A stretch of 64,000 nt of DNA from Thalassobius sp. I31.1 (GCF_003031585.1 NZ_PWAA01000033.1:186001-250000); one strand, 5' to 3'; numbered from the stretch's first letter, positions 33,556 through 43,194 are shown. Program-made: numbers and translations. The notes: generated from the sequence alone by a model not told the origin.

Positions 33556-35685
33556 TTATGGTTTCAGTTCCGGATCACGGTGTCGCTCAATCGAAGCCAC
33601 ATCGCTTTCCGCTTCCAGCGCCGTCATAACCATATGCAGATGCGCCGCATCGCGCAGTTCCACATCAATCAGAAGACTGTAAAAATCCTGTTTACGATCC
33701 AGGAATCTCAGGTTTGAGATATTGGCCTTCTGTTCGCCAATCAAGGTGCAAATTCGTCCCAGGACACCCGCGTCATTGCTGATCGTCACATGCAGCGTGA
33801 CCGCATGTTCTGCCGCATGGCGTCCGGAATGCCAGTGCAGGTCAATCCAGCGATCCGGCTGATCCGCCAGATCAGACAGCACCGGGCAGTCGATCCCATG
33901 CACCAGCACACCTTCGCCCCGGTATGTGATCCCGACGATACGTTCCCCCGGCACCGGCTGGCAGCATTGCGCAGTCTTCGGGGTTTCATCTTCGGGCAGG
34001 CCCAGAACCGCGCCCGCTGCGGTGATCTCATCACCCCGATTATCTGCAAGTTCAGGATACAGCGTATCCACCACATCCCGCGCCGTCAGTTCTGCACTGC
34101 CCAGACGCGCCAGCAGGGAATCTGCATTCTTCAGGCCAAGCTGGCGTGCCGCCGTCAGCAGCGCCTTATCACTTGCAACCTTACCAATATGTTCAAACGC
34201 AACCCGCGCAAGTTCGCGGCCAAGTTTGACAAATCGTTCGCGGTCATCTTCGCGCAGGGACCGGCGGATCGCAGATTTCGCCTTACCGGTTGCCACAATA
34301 TCAAGCCAGGTCGCCTGGGGGCGCTGGCCTTCGGCAGTGGTGATCTCAACGGATTGCCCATTGCGGATCCGCGTCCACAAAGGCGTGCGAATGCCGTCGA
34401 TACGCGCACCTACGCAGCTGTCACCAATCCGCGTATGAATTGCGTAAGCAAAATCCAGCGGCGTCGCACCACGGGGCAGTTTGATGACTTCGCCTTTGGG
34501 CGTGAAACAAAACACCTGATCAGAATACATCTCAAGCTTCACATGCTCGAGGAATTCATCGTGATCCTCAGCGGAATCGAACCGTTCATTCAGGCTGGCA
34601 ACCCATTTCGCCGGGTCCACCGCAAAGGGGTTTTCGCTTTGCTCGCCGTTTTTATACGACCAATGCGCTGCAACCCCGACCTCTGCCACATCATGCATTT
34701 GCGGCGTGCGGATCTGGACTTCAACGCGCTTCCCGTCTCGCCCTGACACGGTCGTATGGATGGAACGGTATCCGTTTGATTTCGGCTGAGAGATATAATC
34801 CTTAAACCGGCCCGGGATCGCATTCCAGCGGGCATGGATCGCCCCCAGTACACGATAACAGTCACTGATTTCCCGGGTAATCACCCGGAAGCCATAGATG
34901 TCAGAAAGACGCGAAAAGCCCTGGTCTTTCTCTTCCATCTTGCGCCAGACGGAATACGGCCGCTTGGCACGTCCGTAGACTTCGGCCGTGACACCGGCTT
35001 TCTCAAGCTCGGTCTCAATATCGCCGGTAATCTTTTCGATCACATCGCCGCTTTCATCGCGCAAATGCACGAAACGGCGCATGATAGAGGTCCGGCCTTC
35101 CGGGTTCAGCACCCCAAAGGTCAGATCTTCCAGTTCTTCGCGCATCCACTGCATACCCATCCGGCCCGCAAGCGGCGCATAGATATCCACGGTTTCCCGC
35201 GCCTTCTGCACCTGTTTTTCCGGGCGCATGGCTTTGATGGTGCGCATATTGTGCAAACGGTCTGCAAGCTTCACCAGCAGAACCCGCATGTCTTTCGACA
35301 TCGCCATAAACAGTTTACGGAAGTTTTCCGCCTGTTTGGTTTCACTCGACGACAGCTGCAGATTTGTCAGTTTGGTGACACCATCCACAAGTTCGGCCAC
35401 CTCAGCCCCAAACATCTCAGCAACTTCGGCAAAGGTGGATTTGGTGTCTTCGATGGTATCATGCAGCAGGGCCGTGATGATCGTTGCATCATCCAGCTTC
35501 TGTTCAGCCACGATCATGGCAACAGCAACCGGGTGTGTGAAATAGGGCTCGCCGGAATGGCGGAACTGCCCCTCATGCATACGCGCGCCGTAATCAAACG
35601 CCGCGCGGATCAGATGTTCATTGCATTTCGGATTATATGCACAAATGCAGTCAATCAGGTCATCGACAGTGGTTTCTTCGGCCAT
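33556..35685 (-). CDS. rsh: bifunctional (p)ppGpp synthetase/hydrolase
   Basis: 709 residues, full-length RelA/SpoT homologue. The hydrolase HD domain has TALLHDTIEDT (His75-Asp76), so hydrolysis is likely intact. The synthetase domain shows YGFRVITREISDCYRVLGAIH and KSNGYRSIHTTV. The TGS domain (VFCFTPKGEVIKLPRGATPLDFAYAIH) follows and an ACT domain closes the protein (VTLHVTISNDAGVLGRICTLIGEQKANISNL). It sets the alarmone level in the stringent response. It lies directly downstream of rpoZ, the order seen in most proteobacteria. Confidence 0.96.
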   Translation of the reverse strand: MAEETTVDDLIDCICAYNPKCNEHLIRAAFDYGARMHEGQFRHSGEPYFTHPVAVAMIVAEQKLDDATIITALLHDTIEDTKSTFAEVAEMFGAEVAELVDGVTKLTNLQLSSSETKQAENFRKLFMAMSKDMRVLLVKLADRLHNMRTIKAMRPEKQVQKARETVDIYAPLAGRMGMQWMREELEDLTFGVLNPEGRTSIMRRFVHLRDESGDVIEKITGDIETELEKAGVTAEVYGRAKRPYSVWRKMEEKDQGFSRLSDIYGFRVITREISDCYRVLGAIHARWNAIPGRFKDYISQPKSNGYRSIHTTVSGRDGKRVEVQIRTPQMHDVAEVGVAAHWSYKNGEQSENPFAVDPAKWVASLNERFDSAEDHDEFLEHVKLEMYSDQVFCFTPKGEVIKLPRGATPLDFAYAIHTRIGDSCVGARIDGIRTPLWTRIRNGQSVEITTAEGQRPQATWLDIVATGKAKSAIRRSLREDDRERFVKLGRELARVAFEHIGKVASDKALLTAARQLGLKNADSLLARLGSAELTARDVVDTLYPELADNRGDEITAAGAVLGLPEDETPKTAQCCQPVPGERIVGITYRGEGVLVHGIDCPVLSDLADQPDRWIDLHWHSGRHAAEHAVTLHVTISNDAGVLGRICTLIGEQKANISNLRFLDRKQDFYSLLIDVELRDAAHLHMVMTALEAESDVASIERHRDPELKP

Positions 35686-35727
35686 TCAGGCTGCACTCTT
35701 CTCAGGTCTTGCGACCTTTCGCTGGGG

Positions 35728-36081
35728 TTAACCCTGGCCTTGCGCTTCCATCAACTGACGCAGCAGGCGTTCTTCGCTCATATCGTCTTCAGCAGGCTTG
35801 TCTGCTTCAGCACCCATCAGAAGCGCCATAGCGTCTTCTTCAGGTTCATCAACCTCGATCTGGGTCTGATGGCTTTCAATGGCGCGTTCACGCAGATCAT
35901 CAACTGCCTGTGTCTCATCGGCAATCTCACGTAAAGCAACAACAGGGTTTTTGTCGTTGTCGCGGTCGACGGTCAGTTCCGCACCTGCAGAAATTTCACG
36001 TGCCCGGTGAGAGGCAAGCATTACCAGCTCAAACCGGTTCTGTACTTTGTCGACGCAATCTTCAACCGTAACGCGGGCCAT
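35728..36081 (-). CDS. rpoZ: RNA polymerase omega subunit
   Basis: 117 residues. [55 protein letters not shown] is the canonical omega sequence; the acidic C-terminal tail ([34 protein letters not shown]) is typical of alphaproteobacteria. GGAG stands 6 bases before ATG 36081, so the upstream frame is not used. It supports RNA polymerase assembly and one ppGpp site. Confidence 0.96.
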   Translation of the reverse strand: MARVTVEDCVDKVQNRFELVMLASHRAREISAGAELTVDRDNDKNPVVALREIADETQAVDDLRERAIESHQTQIEVDEPEEDAMALLMGAEADKPAEDDMSEERLLRQLMEAQGQG

Positions 36082-36206
36082 GGGAGCTCCAATTTCCAGG
36101 GATGTCTGAAGATACTGACTTACGCTGCACTGCAACGGAATTCAAGCAGGAATTGATGTTTCACAATACCTGCATTTTTCACCCTATGCTGCGCAAATAC
36201 CCGCTT

Positions 36207-36791
36207 TTACGGCAAGTCCAGGGGGGTTATGCCATCACATGCCCCCTCAGGAAGGGCTGCAATCAGCTCATCAACCGTTTTGCCCGTGACCGGATGCACC
36301 CAGTCCGGCGCCACATCGCGCATCGGAATCAGAACGAATCCCCTGTCAGTGATTCGCGGATGCGGCAGGATGATTTCGCCAGGAGTTTCCTCTAATTGTG
36401 CCGATAAAGGCAGGTTGTGCCAGCGAAGAAAGGTATCGGGATTTGGCAATACGCAATTTTCTTGCGCCAGCAAATCAAGGTCCAGAGGCCGTGTTCCCCA
36501 GCGCTTTCTCCTTATTCTACCTGCGTTTTTTTCCACCTCATGAAGGTGCATTAACACCTCATTTGGAGGCAAAAGAACGTCCAGAACAGCGACTGCGTTT
36601 ACAAAATCGTTACCATAATCTGCTGGAAAACAAGGGGAATGGTAAAACTTACTGACCAATCGCACGGATACGTCTTCAGACTCAAGCTCCGTAAGGGCAG
36701 CCTGGAGGCGTTCAGCCATCGCCAGCGAGTCGCTGTCGTCGTTCGCACCCAATGCGATCACGGCGGTTTTATGTGCTTTCTTACTTTTCAA
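36207..36791 (-). CDS. folK: HPPK, folate pathway pyrophosphokinase
   Basis: 194 residues from a TTG start. 6-hydroxymethyl-7,8-dihydropterin pyrophosphokinase makes the activated pterin for folate. VIALGANDD is the N-terminal signature (usually LGSN; Ala for Ser here), RWGTRPLDLDLL the catalytic/Mg box, and LPHPRITDRGFVLIPMRDVAP the C-terminal signature. A relatively long extension is seen at both ends. It is followed 125 bases later by rpoZ on the same strand and faces the NYN gene. Confidence 0.92.
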   Translation of the reverse strand: MKSKKAHKTAVIALGANDDSDSLAMAERLQAALTELESEDVSVRLVSKFYHSPCFPADYGNDFVNAVAVLDVLLPPNEVLMHLHEVEKNAGRIRRKRWGTRPLDLDLLAQENCVLPNPDTFLRWHNLPLSAQLEETPGEIILPHPRITDRGFVLIPMRDVAPDWVHPVTGKTVDELIAALPEGACDGITPLDLP

Positions 36792-36903
36792 CTGCTTTTC
36801 CCCTGCTTATATCCCCTATCTATGGTAAGTTTCGCATCAGAGGTCGCCAAGCCTCTGTAATTAGTAATTCGGGACGAAACGTCACTTTACCGAAAGGGAT
36901 TAC

Positions 36904-37470
36904 ATGTTTTACCGAGACGAACGGCTGGCGCTGTTCATTGATGGCTCTAACCTATACGCCGCTGCAAAGTCACTGGGTTTCGACATCGATTACAAACTGC
37001 TGCGCCAGGAATTCATGCGCCGCGGTCGCCTGCTGCGCGCGTTTTACTACACTGCGCTGTTGGAAAATGATGACTATTCTCCGATCCGGCCTCTGGTCGA
37101 CTGGCTGAACTATAACGGGTTCACAATGGTCACCAAACCGGCACGGGAATACACAGATTCCATGGGCCGGCGGAAAGTCAAAGGCAATATGGACATCGAA
37201 CTTGCTGTCGATGCGATGGAGCTTGCGCCCCATGTCGATCACATTGTTCTGTTCTCCGGGGATGGAGATTTCAGACCATTGATCGAAAGCATCCAACGCA
37301 AAGGTGTCCGTGTGTCTGTGGTTTCCACCATCCGGTCCCAGCCTCCTATGATCTCTGATGAACTCCGTCGCCAGGCGGATAACTTCATTGAGCTCCAGGA
37401 GCTTAAAGATGTGATCGGGCGACCTCCGCGCGAGAACTTTGATCCGGCCACGCCGGAAACAGCCGAATAA
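36904..37470 (+). CDS. NYN-domain (LabA/DUF88-like) putative RNase
   Basis: 188 residues. The NYN domain, a PIN-like nuclease fold, shows RLALFIDGSNLYAAAKSLG (first Asp), the central KGNMDIELAVDAMEL (second Asp) and HIVLFSGDGDFRPLIESIQRKGVRVSVV (third acidic cluster). These acidic residues would bind metal and cut RNA. LabA relatives act in circadian output of cyanobacteria and as RNases elsewhere; the target here is unknown. A strong hairpin follows the stop. Neighbours are folK (divergent) and ispH. Confidence 0.9.
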   Translation: MFYRDERLALFIDGSNLYAAAKSLGFDIDYKLLRQEFMRRGRLLRAFYYTALLENDDYSPIRPLVDWLNYNGFTMVTKPAREYTDSMGRRKVKGNMDIELAVDAMELAPHVDHIVLFSGDGDFRPLIESIQRKGVRVSVVSTIRSQPPMISDELRRQADNFIELQELKDVIGRPPRENFDPATPETAE

Positions 37471-37487
37471 AACGCAGCCTATAAAAA

Positions 37488-37523
37488 GTATGATCGCGGC
37501 CGACCACGACGTCGCGATCATAC
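37488..37523 (+). terminator. long hairpin between the NYN and ispH genes
   Basis: GTATGATCGCG / CGCGATCATAC, a perfect 11-bp stem that extends by a C-G and a G-U pair, with a 10-base loop. The downstream tract is ATCCCTTTCC, poor for termination, so it may stabilise the NYN mRNA or be a leader element of ispH. Confidence 0.5.
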
Positions 37524-37611
37524 ATCCCTTTCCGGTCCCCCAGCTGAACGCCAGGTCTGGACCTTACACGCGCCTGCGCCTAAATATGATTTACGCAAGC
37601 AGGATGCCACC

Positions 37612-38559
37612 ATGACAGCTAAATCCCCCCTGACCATCTATCTCGCCGCGCCGCGCGGGTTCTGCGCCGGTGTTGTGCGCGCTATTCGTGTTGTCGAAAT
37701 GGCGATCGAAAAATGGGGCGCGCCAGTCTATGTGCGCCACGAAATCGTGCACAATAAATTTGTTGTCGACGGACTGAAGGCCAAAGGCGCTATCTTTGTC
37801 GAAGAACTTACCGATTGTCCCGATGACCGCCCGGTGATCTTTTCCGCCCATGGCGTGCCGAAATCCGTGCCCGCCGCCGCAACTGCGCGCGAAATGATCT
37901 GGGTCGATGCCACCTGCCCGCTGGTGTCTAAGGTACATATCGAAGCTGAACGTCACTCTGCAAATGGCCTGCAGATGGTGATGATCGGCCATGACGGCCA
38001 CCCGGAAACCATTGGCACCATGGGGCAATTGCCGGAAGGTGAAGTCCTGCTGGTCGAAACCCCTGACGATGTGGCAGGGCTTCAGGTACGCGACCCGGAA
38101 CAGCTTGCCTATATCACCCAGACCACGCTTTCGATTGACGACACTGCCGATATTGTCGATGCGCTCAAGGCCCGTTTCCCGGCGATTGTCGGCCCGCATA
38201 AGGAAGACATCTGCTACGCCACCACCAACCGCCAGCACGCGGTCAAAGCCATCGCGCCAAAGGCCGATGCGATCCTGGTGATCGGCGCGCCGAATTCCTC
38301 AAACTCCCGCCGTCTGGTCGAAGTCGGCGCTGCTGCTGGCTGCGACTATTCCCAGCTGGTGGAACGCGCCGCCAATATCGACTGGCGCGCGCTGGACGGC
38401 ATCACATCCGTCGGCCTGACCGCCGGGGCATCCGCACCCGAAGTTCTGATGGATGAAGTCATCGACGCTTTCCGTGATCGTTACGATGTGACCGTGGAAT
38501 TGGTCGAAACTGCACAGGAAAACATCGAATTCAAAGTCCCCCGCGTCTTGCGCACGTAA
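37612..38559 (+). CDS. ispH: 4-hydroxy-3-methylbut-2-enyl diphosphate reductase
   Basis: 315 residues. The three iron-sulfur Cys are in [23 protein letters not shown] and [13 protein letters not shown]. Other signatures are [31 protein letters not shown] and TAGASAPE. The enzyme makes IPP and DMAPP in the last step of the non-mevalonate pathway. The usual length and ATG support the start. It heads a rightward run with a LysE-type exporter, a methyltransferase and rnhA. Confidence 0.97.
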   Translation: MTAKSPLTIYLAAPRGFCAGVVRAIRVVEMAIEKWGAPVYVRHEIVHNKFVVDGLKAKGAIFVEELTDCPDDRPVIFSAHGVPKSVPAAATAREMIWVDATCPLVSKVHIEAERHSANGLQMVMIGHDGHPETIGTMGQLPEGEVLLVETPDDVAGLQVRDPEQLAYITQTTLSIDDTADIVDALKARFPAIVGPHKEDICYATTNRQHAVKAIAPKADAILVIGAPNSSNSRRLVEVGAAAGCDYSQLVERAANIDWRALDGITSVGLTAGASAPEVLMDEVIDAFRDRYDVTVELVETAQENIEFKVPRVLRT

Positions 38560-38568
38560 GAGGCCGAC

Positions 38569-39186
38569 ATGACCCCCGAATTCCTACTGACCGCCCTGAT
38601 TGTCGTGCTCTCCCCCGGGACAGGTGTGATTTATACGATCTCCACCGGCTTGCTACGTGGCCATCGCGCCGCCCTTGCTGCCGCTTTTGGTTGCACCCTT
38701 GGGATCATTCCGCATCTCCTGGCCGCGATCCTGGGCGTTGCTGCGATCCTGCACAGCTCTGCCCTGCTGTTTCAGCTTGTGAAATTCGCGGGCGTCGCCT
38801 TCTTGCTGTATATGGCCTGGCAGACCCTGCGCGACAGCAGCAAACTGTCGGTCACCCCAGATGATTCCGCCCCGCGCGCGACGCTCACCCGCACGGTGAC
38901 GCGCGGCACGCTGATCAATGTGCTGAACCCGAAACTGTCGATCTTCTTTCTGGCCTTCCTGCCGCAGTTCCTGTCCGGCACCCCGGGCACTGCAACCAGC
39001 GAAATGATCACCCTGGGCGCAGCCTTCATGGTCATGACCTTCCTTGTCTTCGTGCTTTACGGCGTCTTTGCCTCCGTCGCGCGACGCAAGGTTCTTGAAA
39101 ACCCACGCGCGCAAAGCTGGATCCGCCGGATCTTCGCTGCCAGCTTTGCGGGTCTGGGCCTGAAACTTGCGATGGAGAAAGCCTGA
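38569..39186 (+). CDS. LysE-family exporter
   Basis: 205 residues with about six hydrophobic helices. Signatures are LTALIVVLSPGTGVIYTISTGLLRGHRAALAAAFGCTLGI and the second block GTLINVLNPKLSIFFLAFLPQF. The LSPGTGVIYT motif puts it in the RhtB branch. It probably exports an amino acid or homoserine-like compound. It follows ispH after 9 bases and overlaps the methyltransferase gene by one base, so this is one operon. A second LysE-type gene is in the pdxJ operon, but the two proteins are clearly different. Confidence 0.9.
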   Translation: MTPEFLLTALIVVLSPGTGVIYTISTGLLRGHRAALAAAFGCTLGIIPHLLAAILGVAAILHSSALLFQLVKFAGVAFLLYMAWQTLRDSSKLSVTPDDSAPRATLTRTVTRGTLINVLNPKLSIFFLAFLPQFLSGTPGTATSEMITLGAAFMVMTFLVFVLYGVFASVARRKVLENPRAQSWIRRIFAASFAGLGLKLAMEKA

Positions 39187-39788
39187 TGCCTGTCGATGAC
39201 GAAACAATCCAAGTCTACAACGCGCGCAGTTCTGACTATGCGAAGATCACCACCGATGACGCGAAATCCCCTGAATTAGGGTCTTTTATTGCCGCTTTGC
39301 CTGCCGGTTCTCTGATCCTTGATCTTGGCTGCGGCCCCGGCCATATGGCGAAAGTCATGCAAGATGCCGGTCACCGTGTGGATGCTGTGGATGCCTCACC
39401 TGACATGGTGAAACTCGCCTGTGACAGCGGTGTCACAGCCCGCATCGCCCGCTTTGAAGAGGTCAACGGTCAGAACCTCTACGACGGCATTTGGGCCAGC
39501 TTCAGCCTGCTGCACGCACCACGTGATGCTTTCCCCGATCTGATCACTCAGCTGACCGCAACCCTGAAGCCCGGCGGCCTGTTTTACATCGCTATGAAAC
39601 TGGGCGATGGTGAACATCGCGACAGCATTGGCCGCCTCTACAGCTACTTCACTGAAGAAGAACTGCTGTCCCATATGCAGGTGGCTGGCCTGGTTGATCC
39701 GCAAATCACACGCGGATCTTCTATTGGCCTCAGCGGTGAAGAAGCCCAACACCTTACCATCACCTTAAGAAAGCCACAGAATGCCTGA
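39186..39788 (+). CDS. class I SAM-dependent methyltransferase
   Basis: 200 residues. Motif [37 protein letters not shown] binds S-adenosylmethionine; [65 protein letters not shown] follows the UbiE/Tam-like pattern. The substrate is not evident. Its end overlaps the start of rnhA by 8 bases, which implies coupled translation. Confidence 0.88.
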   Translation: MPVDDETIQVYNARSSDYAKITTDDAKSPELGSFIAALPAGSLILDLGCGPGHMAKVMQDAGHRVDAVDASPDMVKLACDSGVTARIARFEEVNGQNLYDGIWASFSLLHAPRDAFPDLITQLTATLKPGGLFYIAMKLGDGEHRDSIGRLYSYFTEEELLSHMQVAGLVDPQITRGSSIGLSGEEAQHLTITLRKPQNA

Positions 39789-40239
39789 TCTACACGCCTG
39801 GACCGATGGTGCCTGTTCCGGAAACCCCGGCCCCGGGGGATGGGGCGTTTTGTTGCGTGCGCTGAATGGTGACGAGATCCTGAAAGAACGCTGCCTGAAG
39901 GGCGGCGAAGGGGAAACCACCAACAACCGGATGGAACTGATGGCCGCGATCAGCGCGCTTGAAACTCTGGAACGTCCGTCTGAACTGACCATCACCACCG
40001 ACAGTTCCTACGTGAAGGACGGGGTGACCAAGTGGATTTTTGGCTGGAAGAAAAACGGCTGGAAAACCGCCGCGAAAAAGCCCGTGAAAAATGAAGATCT
40101 GTGGAAGCGCCTAGACGCCGCCCAGGCCCGCCATCAGGTGACCTGGAAATGGATCAAAGGCCACGCGGGGCATGCGGAAAATGAACGTGCGGATGAACTG
40201 GCACGCGAAGGCATGGAACCTTACAAAAAGAAACGATGA
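39781..40239 (+). CDS. rnhA: ribonuclease HI
   Basis: 152 residues. Catalytic acids are in [16 protein letters not shown] (Asp), [13 protein letters not shown] (Glu), [14 protein letters not shown] (Asp) and [11 protein letters not shown] (Asp), and the basic protrusion [19 protein letters not shown] is complete. It removes RNA from RNA-DNA hybrids. The 8-base overlap with the methyltransferase gene ends the ispH run. Confidence 0.97.
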   Translation: MPDLHAWTDGACSGNPGPGGWGVLLRALNGDEILKERCLKGGEGETTNNRMELMAAISALETLERPSELTITTDSSYVKDGVTKWIFGWKKNGWKTAAKKPVKNEDLWKRLDAAQARHQVTWKWIKGHAGHAENERADELAREGMEPYKKKR

Positions 40240-40293
40240 GACCTGTAAAATCTTTAAACTTCGCCTTTTGCGCGGTATAAAGATTGTAAAGTT

Positions 40294-40536
40294 TCAGCGT
40301 TTCGGGCCGTATTTCTGGTAAAGCCAGATCAGCAGAACAGCCCCCAGGACCGCCCCGACAAATCCGCCCAACCAGCCGATGACCGTTGCAACAAAACGCA
40401 GAATCAGACCGCCAATAATCGCGCCCAGCACACCGATTGCAACGGTGGTGACGACATCGGTTTCAAGGTCCATCACACGGGTCGCAATGAACCCGGCACC
40501 TGCGCCGATGATCAGCAAAAAGATAATGATTCCCAT
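40294..40536 (-). CDS. GlsB/YeaQ/YmgE-family small membrane protein
   Basis: 80 residues, three Gly-rich membrane helices: MGIIIFLLIIGAGAGFIATRVMDLETDVVTTVAIGVLGAIIGGLILRF...GFVGAVLGAVLLIWLYQKYG. The G-x-x-x-G pattern matches the transglycosylase-associated/GlsB family, often stress-induced. Its start overlaps the stop of the 78-residue membrane protein by one base. Confidence 0.82.
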   Translation of the reverse strand: MGIIIFLLIIGAGAGFIATRVMDLETDVVTTVAIGVLGAIIGGLILRFVATVIGWLGGFVGAVLGAVLLIWLYQKYGPKR

Positions 40537-40772
40537 TACTTCCTCCAGTGGAAGGGTACGATAAGCAACGCCCCGACCGATGAGACAATGGCATTCACCC
40601 CTGGTGAGGCAAAGCCAATTCCAAACATAAGACTGACGAAATAAAACAGAAAAGCACCGCCAACGCAGATGATGATCGACGACAGATAACCATTATGCGT
40701 AAACTCTGATTTTTCAGAGGCATAGCCTATAATCCCTGCAAGCACGACTGTTCCCATCAAGACCAGAAGCAT
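40536..40772 (-). CDS. small membrane protein of unknown function
   Basis: 78 residues with three hydrophobic segments (MLLVLMGTVVLAGIIGYAS; YLSSIIICVGGAFLFYFVSLMFGIGFA; VSSVGALLIVPFHW). It resembles small GlsB-like or DUF-type inner-membrane proteins but has no motif I can name. It sits 11 bases downstream of fmt and one base overlaps the next small gene, so it is probably at the tail of the deformylase operon. Confidence 0.7.
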   Translation of the reverse strand: MLLVLMGTVVLAGIIGYASEKSEFTHNGYLSSIIICVGGAFLFYFVSLMFGIGFASPGVNAIVSSVGALLIVPFHWRK

Positions 40773-40783
40773 GTATTTTTCCT

Positions 40784-41689
40784 TTACAAAACAGTGCCTT
40801 TTTCAATCGGCTTGCCACGCTGAAACACTTCTGCATCCTGCCCACCTTTGCCCGCACGTTGCAAGCGCGTAAGGCGCACCGCCCCTTCGCCGCAAGCGAT
40901 AAGCAGGTGATCATCCAGGACTTCGCCCGCCGCACCTGCACCTTCGGCAAGTTCAGATCCCAACAATTTCAGGCGGTCCTTGCCCAACATACACCAGGCC
41001 CCTGGAAAAGGCGAAAGCCCGCGGATCTGACGATCAATTTCAACCGCCGGACGCGACCAGTCAATCTGCGCTTCAGCCTTGTCGATCTTATGCGCGTAGT
41101 TCACGCCCTCTTCCGGCTGTGGCGCAGGCGAAAGATCGTCATATTTTTCAAGGGATTGCACAATCAGATCCGCCCCCATCACGGCCAGGCGGTCATGCAG
41201 GTCAGCGGTTGTTTCTGTGGCGCCAATCACCAGTTCATCGCGCCGCAGCACGTCACCCGTATCAAGCCCCGCATCCATCTGCATGATGCAGACACCGGTT
41301 TTTTCATCCCCCGCCATAATCGCGCGATGGATCGGCGCAGCACCGCGCCAGCGCGGCAGCAAAGAGGCATGAATATTCAGACAACCCTTTGAAGGAGCGT
41401 CCAGAATGGACTGCGGCAGGATCAGGCCATAAGCCACAACAACCGCGATATCAGCTTTCAGTTCTGCGAAAGCTGCGACATCGGCGGGATCTTTAAAGTT
41501 CAACGGATGGCGTACCAACAGACCCAGTTCTTCCGCACGAACCTGAACTGCTGTCGGCCGGTCTTTCTTGCCACGGCCCGCAGGGCGTGGGGGCTGACAA
41601 TAAACGCAGGCAATTTCATGGCCCGCATCTATCAGCGCATCCAGGGCAGAAACGGAAAAATCCGGTGACCCCATAAAGATAACACGCAT
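40784..41689 (-). CDS. fmt: methionyl-tRNA formyltransferase
   Basis: 301 residues. [42 protein letters not shown] is the N-terminal Rossmann part; [45 protein letters not shown] holds the formyl-folate and catalytic Asn-His-Asp set. The C-terminal OB-fold binds the tRNA. It formylates initiator Met-tRNA. Its ATG shares a base with the TGA of the degenerate deformylase gene (TGATG). Confidence 0.97.
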   Translation of the reverse strand: MRVIFMGSPDFSVSALDALIDAGHEIACVYCQPPRPAGRGKKDRPTAVQVRAEELGLLVRHPLNFKDPADVAAFAELKADIAVVVAYGLILPQSILDAPSKGCLNIHASLLPRWRGAAPIHRAIMAGDEKTGVCIMQMDAGLDTGDVLRRDELVIGATETTADLHDRLAVMGADLIVQSLEKYDDLSPAPQPEEGVNYAHKIDKAEAQIDWSRPAVEIDRQIRGLSPFPGAWCMLGKDRLKLLGSELAEGAGAAGEVLDDHLLIACGEGAVRLTRLQRAGKGGQDAEVFQRGKPIEKGTVL

Positions 41690-42204
41690 CAGACGCCCCC
41701 GGCTTTCATCAGTTTCTGTGCCTTTTTAATCAGCATCTGGCGTTTCACTGGCTTCAGATGATCAAGATACATCTTGCCTGCCAGGTGGTCGATCTGATGC
41801 TGCACAGAGGTCGCCCAGATCCCGACAAAGTCACGTTCTTCAATTTCGCCATCCACGTTCATGAACTCAACCGTCACAGCACGCGGGCGGCTGATCACGG
41901 CAGAAACGCCGGGCAGGTTGGGGCTGGCTTCTTCATGTTCACGCAACTGCCCGGAGGCATGCAGCACTTTTGGATTTGCCATCAGCACCGCCTTGCCGCG
42001 TTCATCCGAGGCATCCACAACGGCAAGCCGCTGCATCACACCGATCTGCACCGCCGCCAGGCCAACGCCGGGCATAGCATCCATGGTTTCCACCATATCT
42101 GCCCAGGTCTGACGGGTTTCATCCGTGATTTCAGTGACATCCGCCGCAACTGTGCGCAGACGTTTGTCGGGATATTTCACATAGGCGCGCGGTTTACCCT
42201 GCAT
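41689..42204 (-). CDS. peptide-deformylase-like protein lacking catalytic residues
   Basis: 171 residues with the deformylase fold. Motif 1 is nearly normal (GVGLAAVQ, 46-53). Motif 2, EGCLS in active enzymes, reads EEASPN (91-96), so the metal-binding Cys is gone. Motif 3 is HQIDH (136-140) instead of HExDH, so the general base Glu is Gln while both His remain. It should not deformylate by the usual mechanism. AGGAG before ATG 42204 fixes the start, 11 bases inside the preceding gene. The very close match of the C-terminal helix ([15 protein letters not shown]) with the first deformylase suggests origin by duplication. It may regulate, chaperone or bind nascent chains. Confidence 0.88.
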   Translation of the reverse strand: MQGKPRAYVKYPDKRLRTVAADVTEITDETRQTWADMVETMDAMPGVGLAAVQIGVMQRLAVVDASDERGKAVLMANPKVLHASGQLREHEEASPNLPGVSAVISRPRAVTVEFMNVDGEIEERDFVGIWATSVQHQIDHLAGKMYLDHLKPVKRQMLIKKAQKLMKAGGV

Positions 42205-42661
42205 GGGGATTCTCCTGATAATCAATGGACAGCACCCCGTTCAGGTGGTCCAGTTCGTGTTGTGTACAGGCACTGGCGAAACCGGAAAATTCGCCTTCTA
42301 CCACCTGCCCTGCCTGATCCCGCCAACGCATCTTCACCACAGCAGGGCGGGTCACCGGCGTCAGAATACCGGGGATAGAAAGGCAACCTTCGTCAAGCGT
42401 CTGTGTCGCCTCAGACGCACCGATCACTTCCGGATTTATCAGAACCTGCGGGCTGCGCGTGCCCTCTTTCCAGGTTGCATCCATCACAAACAGGCGCAGT
42501 GGAATGCCCACCTGCGGCGCAGCAAGACCGCGACCGGGTGCGTCATACATCGTTTCGAACATATCCGCGATCAGGGCATCCAGCATCTTATCAAACCGCG
42601 TGACTGGTTCGCAGATCTGACGCAGAACCGGATCAGGATGCAGGATGATTCTTCGGATCAT
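42194..42661 (-). CDS. def: peptide deformylase, second copy
   Basis: 155 residues. All motifs are active: GRGLAAPQ (43-50), EGCLSIPG with Cys93, and HELDH (135-139). The C-terminal helix after HExDH is short ([16 protein letters not shown]), unlike the other two copies. It removes the N-formyl group from nascent proteins with Fe2+. It follows the first copy by 5 bases. Confidence 0.93.
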   Translation of the reverse strand: MIRRIILHPDPVLRQICEPVTRFDKMLDALIADMFETMYDAPGRGLAAPQVGIPLRLFVMDATWKEGTRSPQVLINPEVIGASEATQTLDEGCLSIPGILTPVTRPAVVKMRWRDQAGQVVEGEFSGFASACTQHELDHLNGVLSIDYQENPHAG

Positions 42662-42666
42662 GGCGC

Positions 42667-43194
42667 TTACCCCCGCGCCAGTTCACGCTTTAGTTTCTGC
42701 ATCTTACGGGTGATCATCTGGCGCTTCAGCGGTTTCAGATAATCAATGAACAGCTTGCCGTCCAGGTGATCAATTTCATGCTGCACACACGTCGCCCACA
42801 GCCCGTCAAATTCAGCCTCACGCACTGCGCCATCACGATCGGTCCAGCGCACGGCGACTTCGGCCGGGCGGGTGACTTCGGCGAACTGATCCGGGATCGA
42901 CAGACAGCCTTCTTCATAAACGCTGAGATCATCACCGGACTGAATAACCTCCGGATTAAACATCACGATGGGATCAGGCGTGGCATCGCCTTCTTTTTCG
43001 CAATCCAGCACGATCAGACGCTGCAGAATACCAATCTGCGGCGCGGCCAGGCCAATGCCCGGCGCGTCATACATGGTTTCAAGCATATCATCAGAAAGCT
43101 TGCGCAGCTCATCTGTGATGGTTTCAACCGGGGCACAGGCCTTTTTCAGGCGCGGGTCGGGATGGATCAGGATCGGGCGTAGTGTCATGGGCAT
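42667..43194 (-). CDS. def: peptide deformylase, main copy
   Basis: 175 residues. GIGLAAPQ, EEGCLSIPD with Cys97, and QHEIDH with His139, Glu140 and His143 complete the metal site. The C-terminal helix KPLKRQMITRKMQKLKRELARG is full length, as in standard type 1 deformylases, where it contacts the ribosome near the exit tunnel. Start may be at Met1 or Met3 (43188). It heads the def-def-def-like-fmt operon. Confidence 0.95.
   Translation of the reverse strand: MPMTLRPILIHPDPRLKKACAPVETITDELRKLSDDMLETMYDAPGIGLAAPQIGILQRLIVLDCEKEGDATPDPIVMFNPEVIQSGDDLSVYEEGCLSIPDQFAEVTRPAEVAVRWTDRDGAVREAEFDGLWATCVQHEIDHLDGKLFIDYLKPLKRQMITRKMQKLKRELARG

Noticed and set aside
40249-40285. AATCTTTA/TAAAGATT inverted repeat after rnhA
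   Set aside because: The arms are AT-rich with a 21-base loop; it may be chance, so it is not listed as a terminator.
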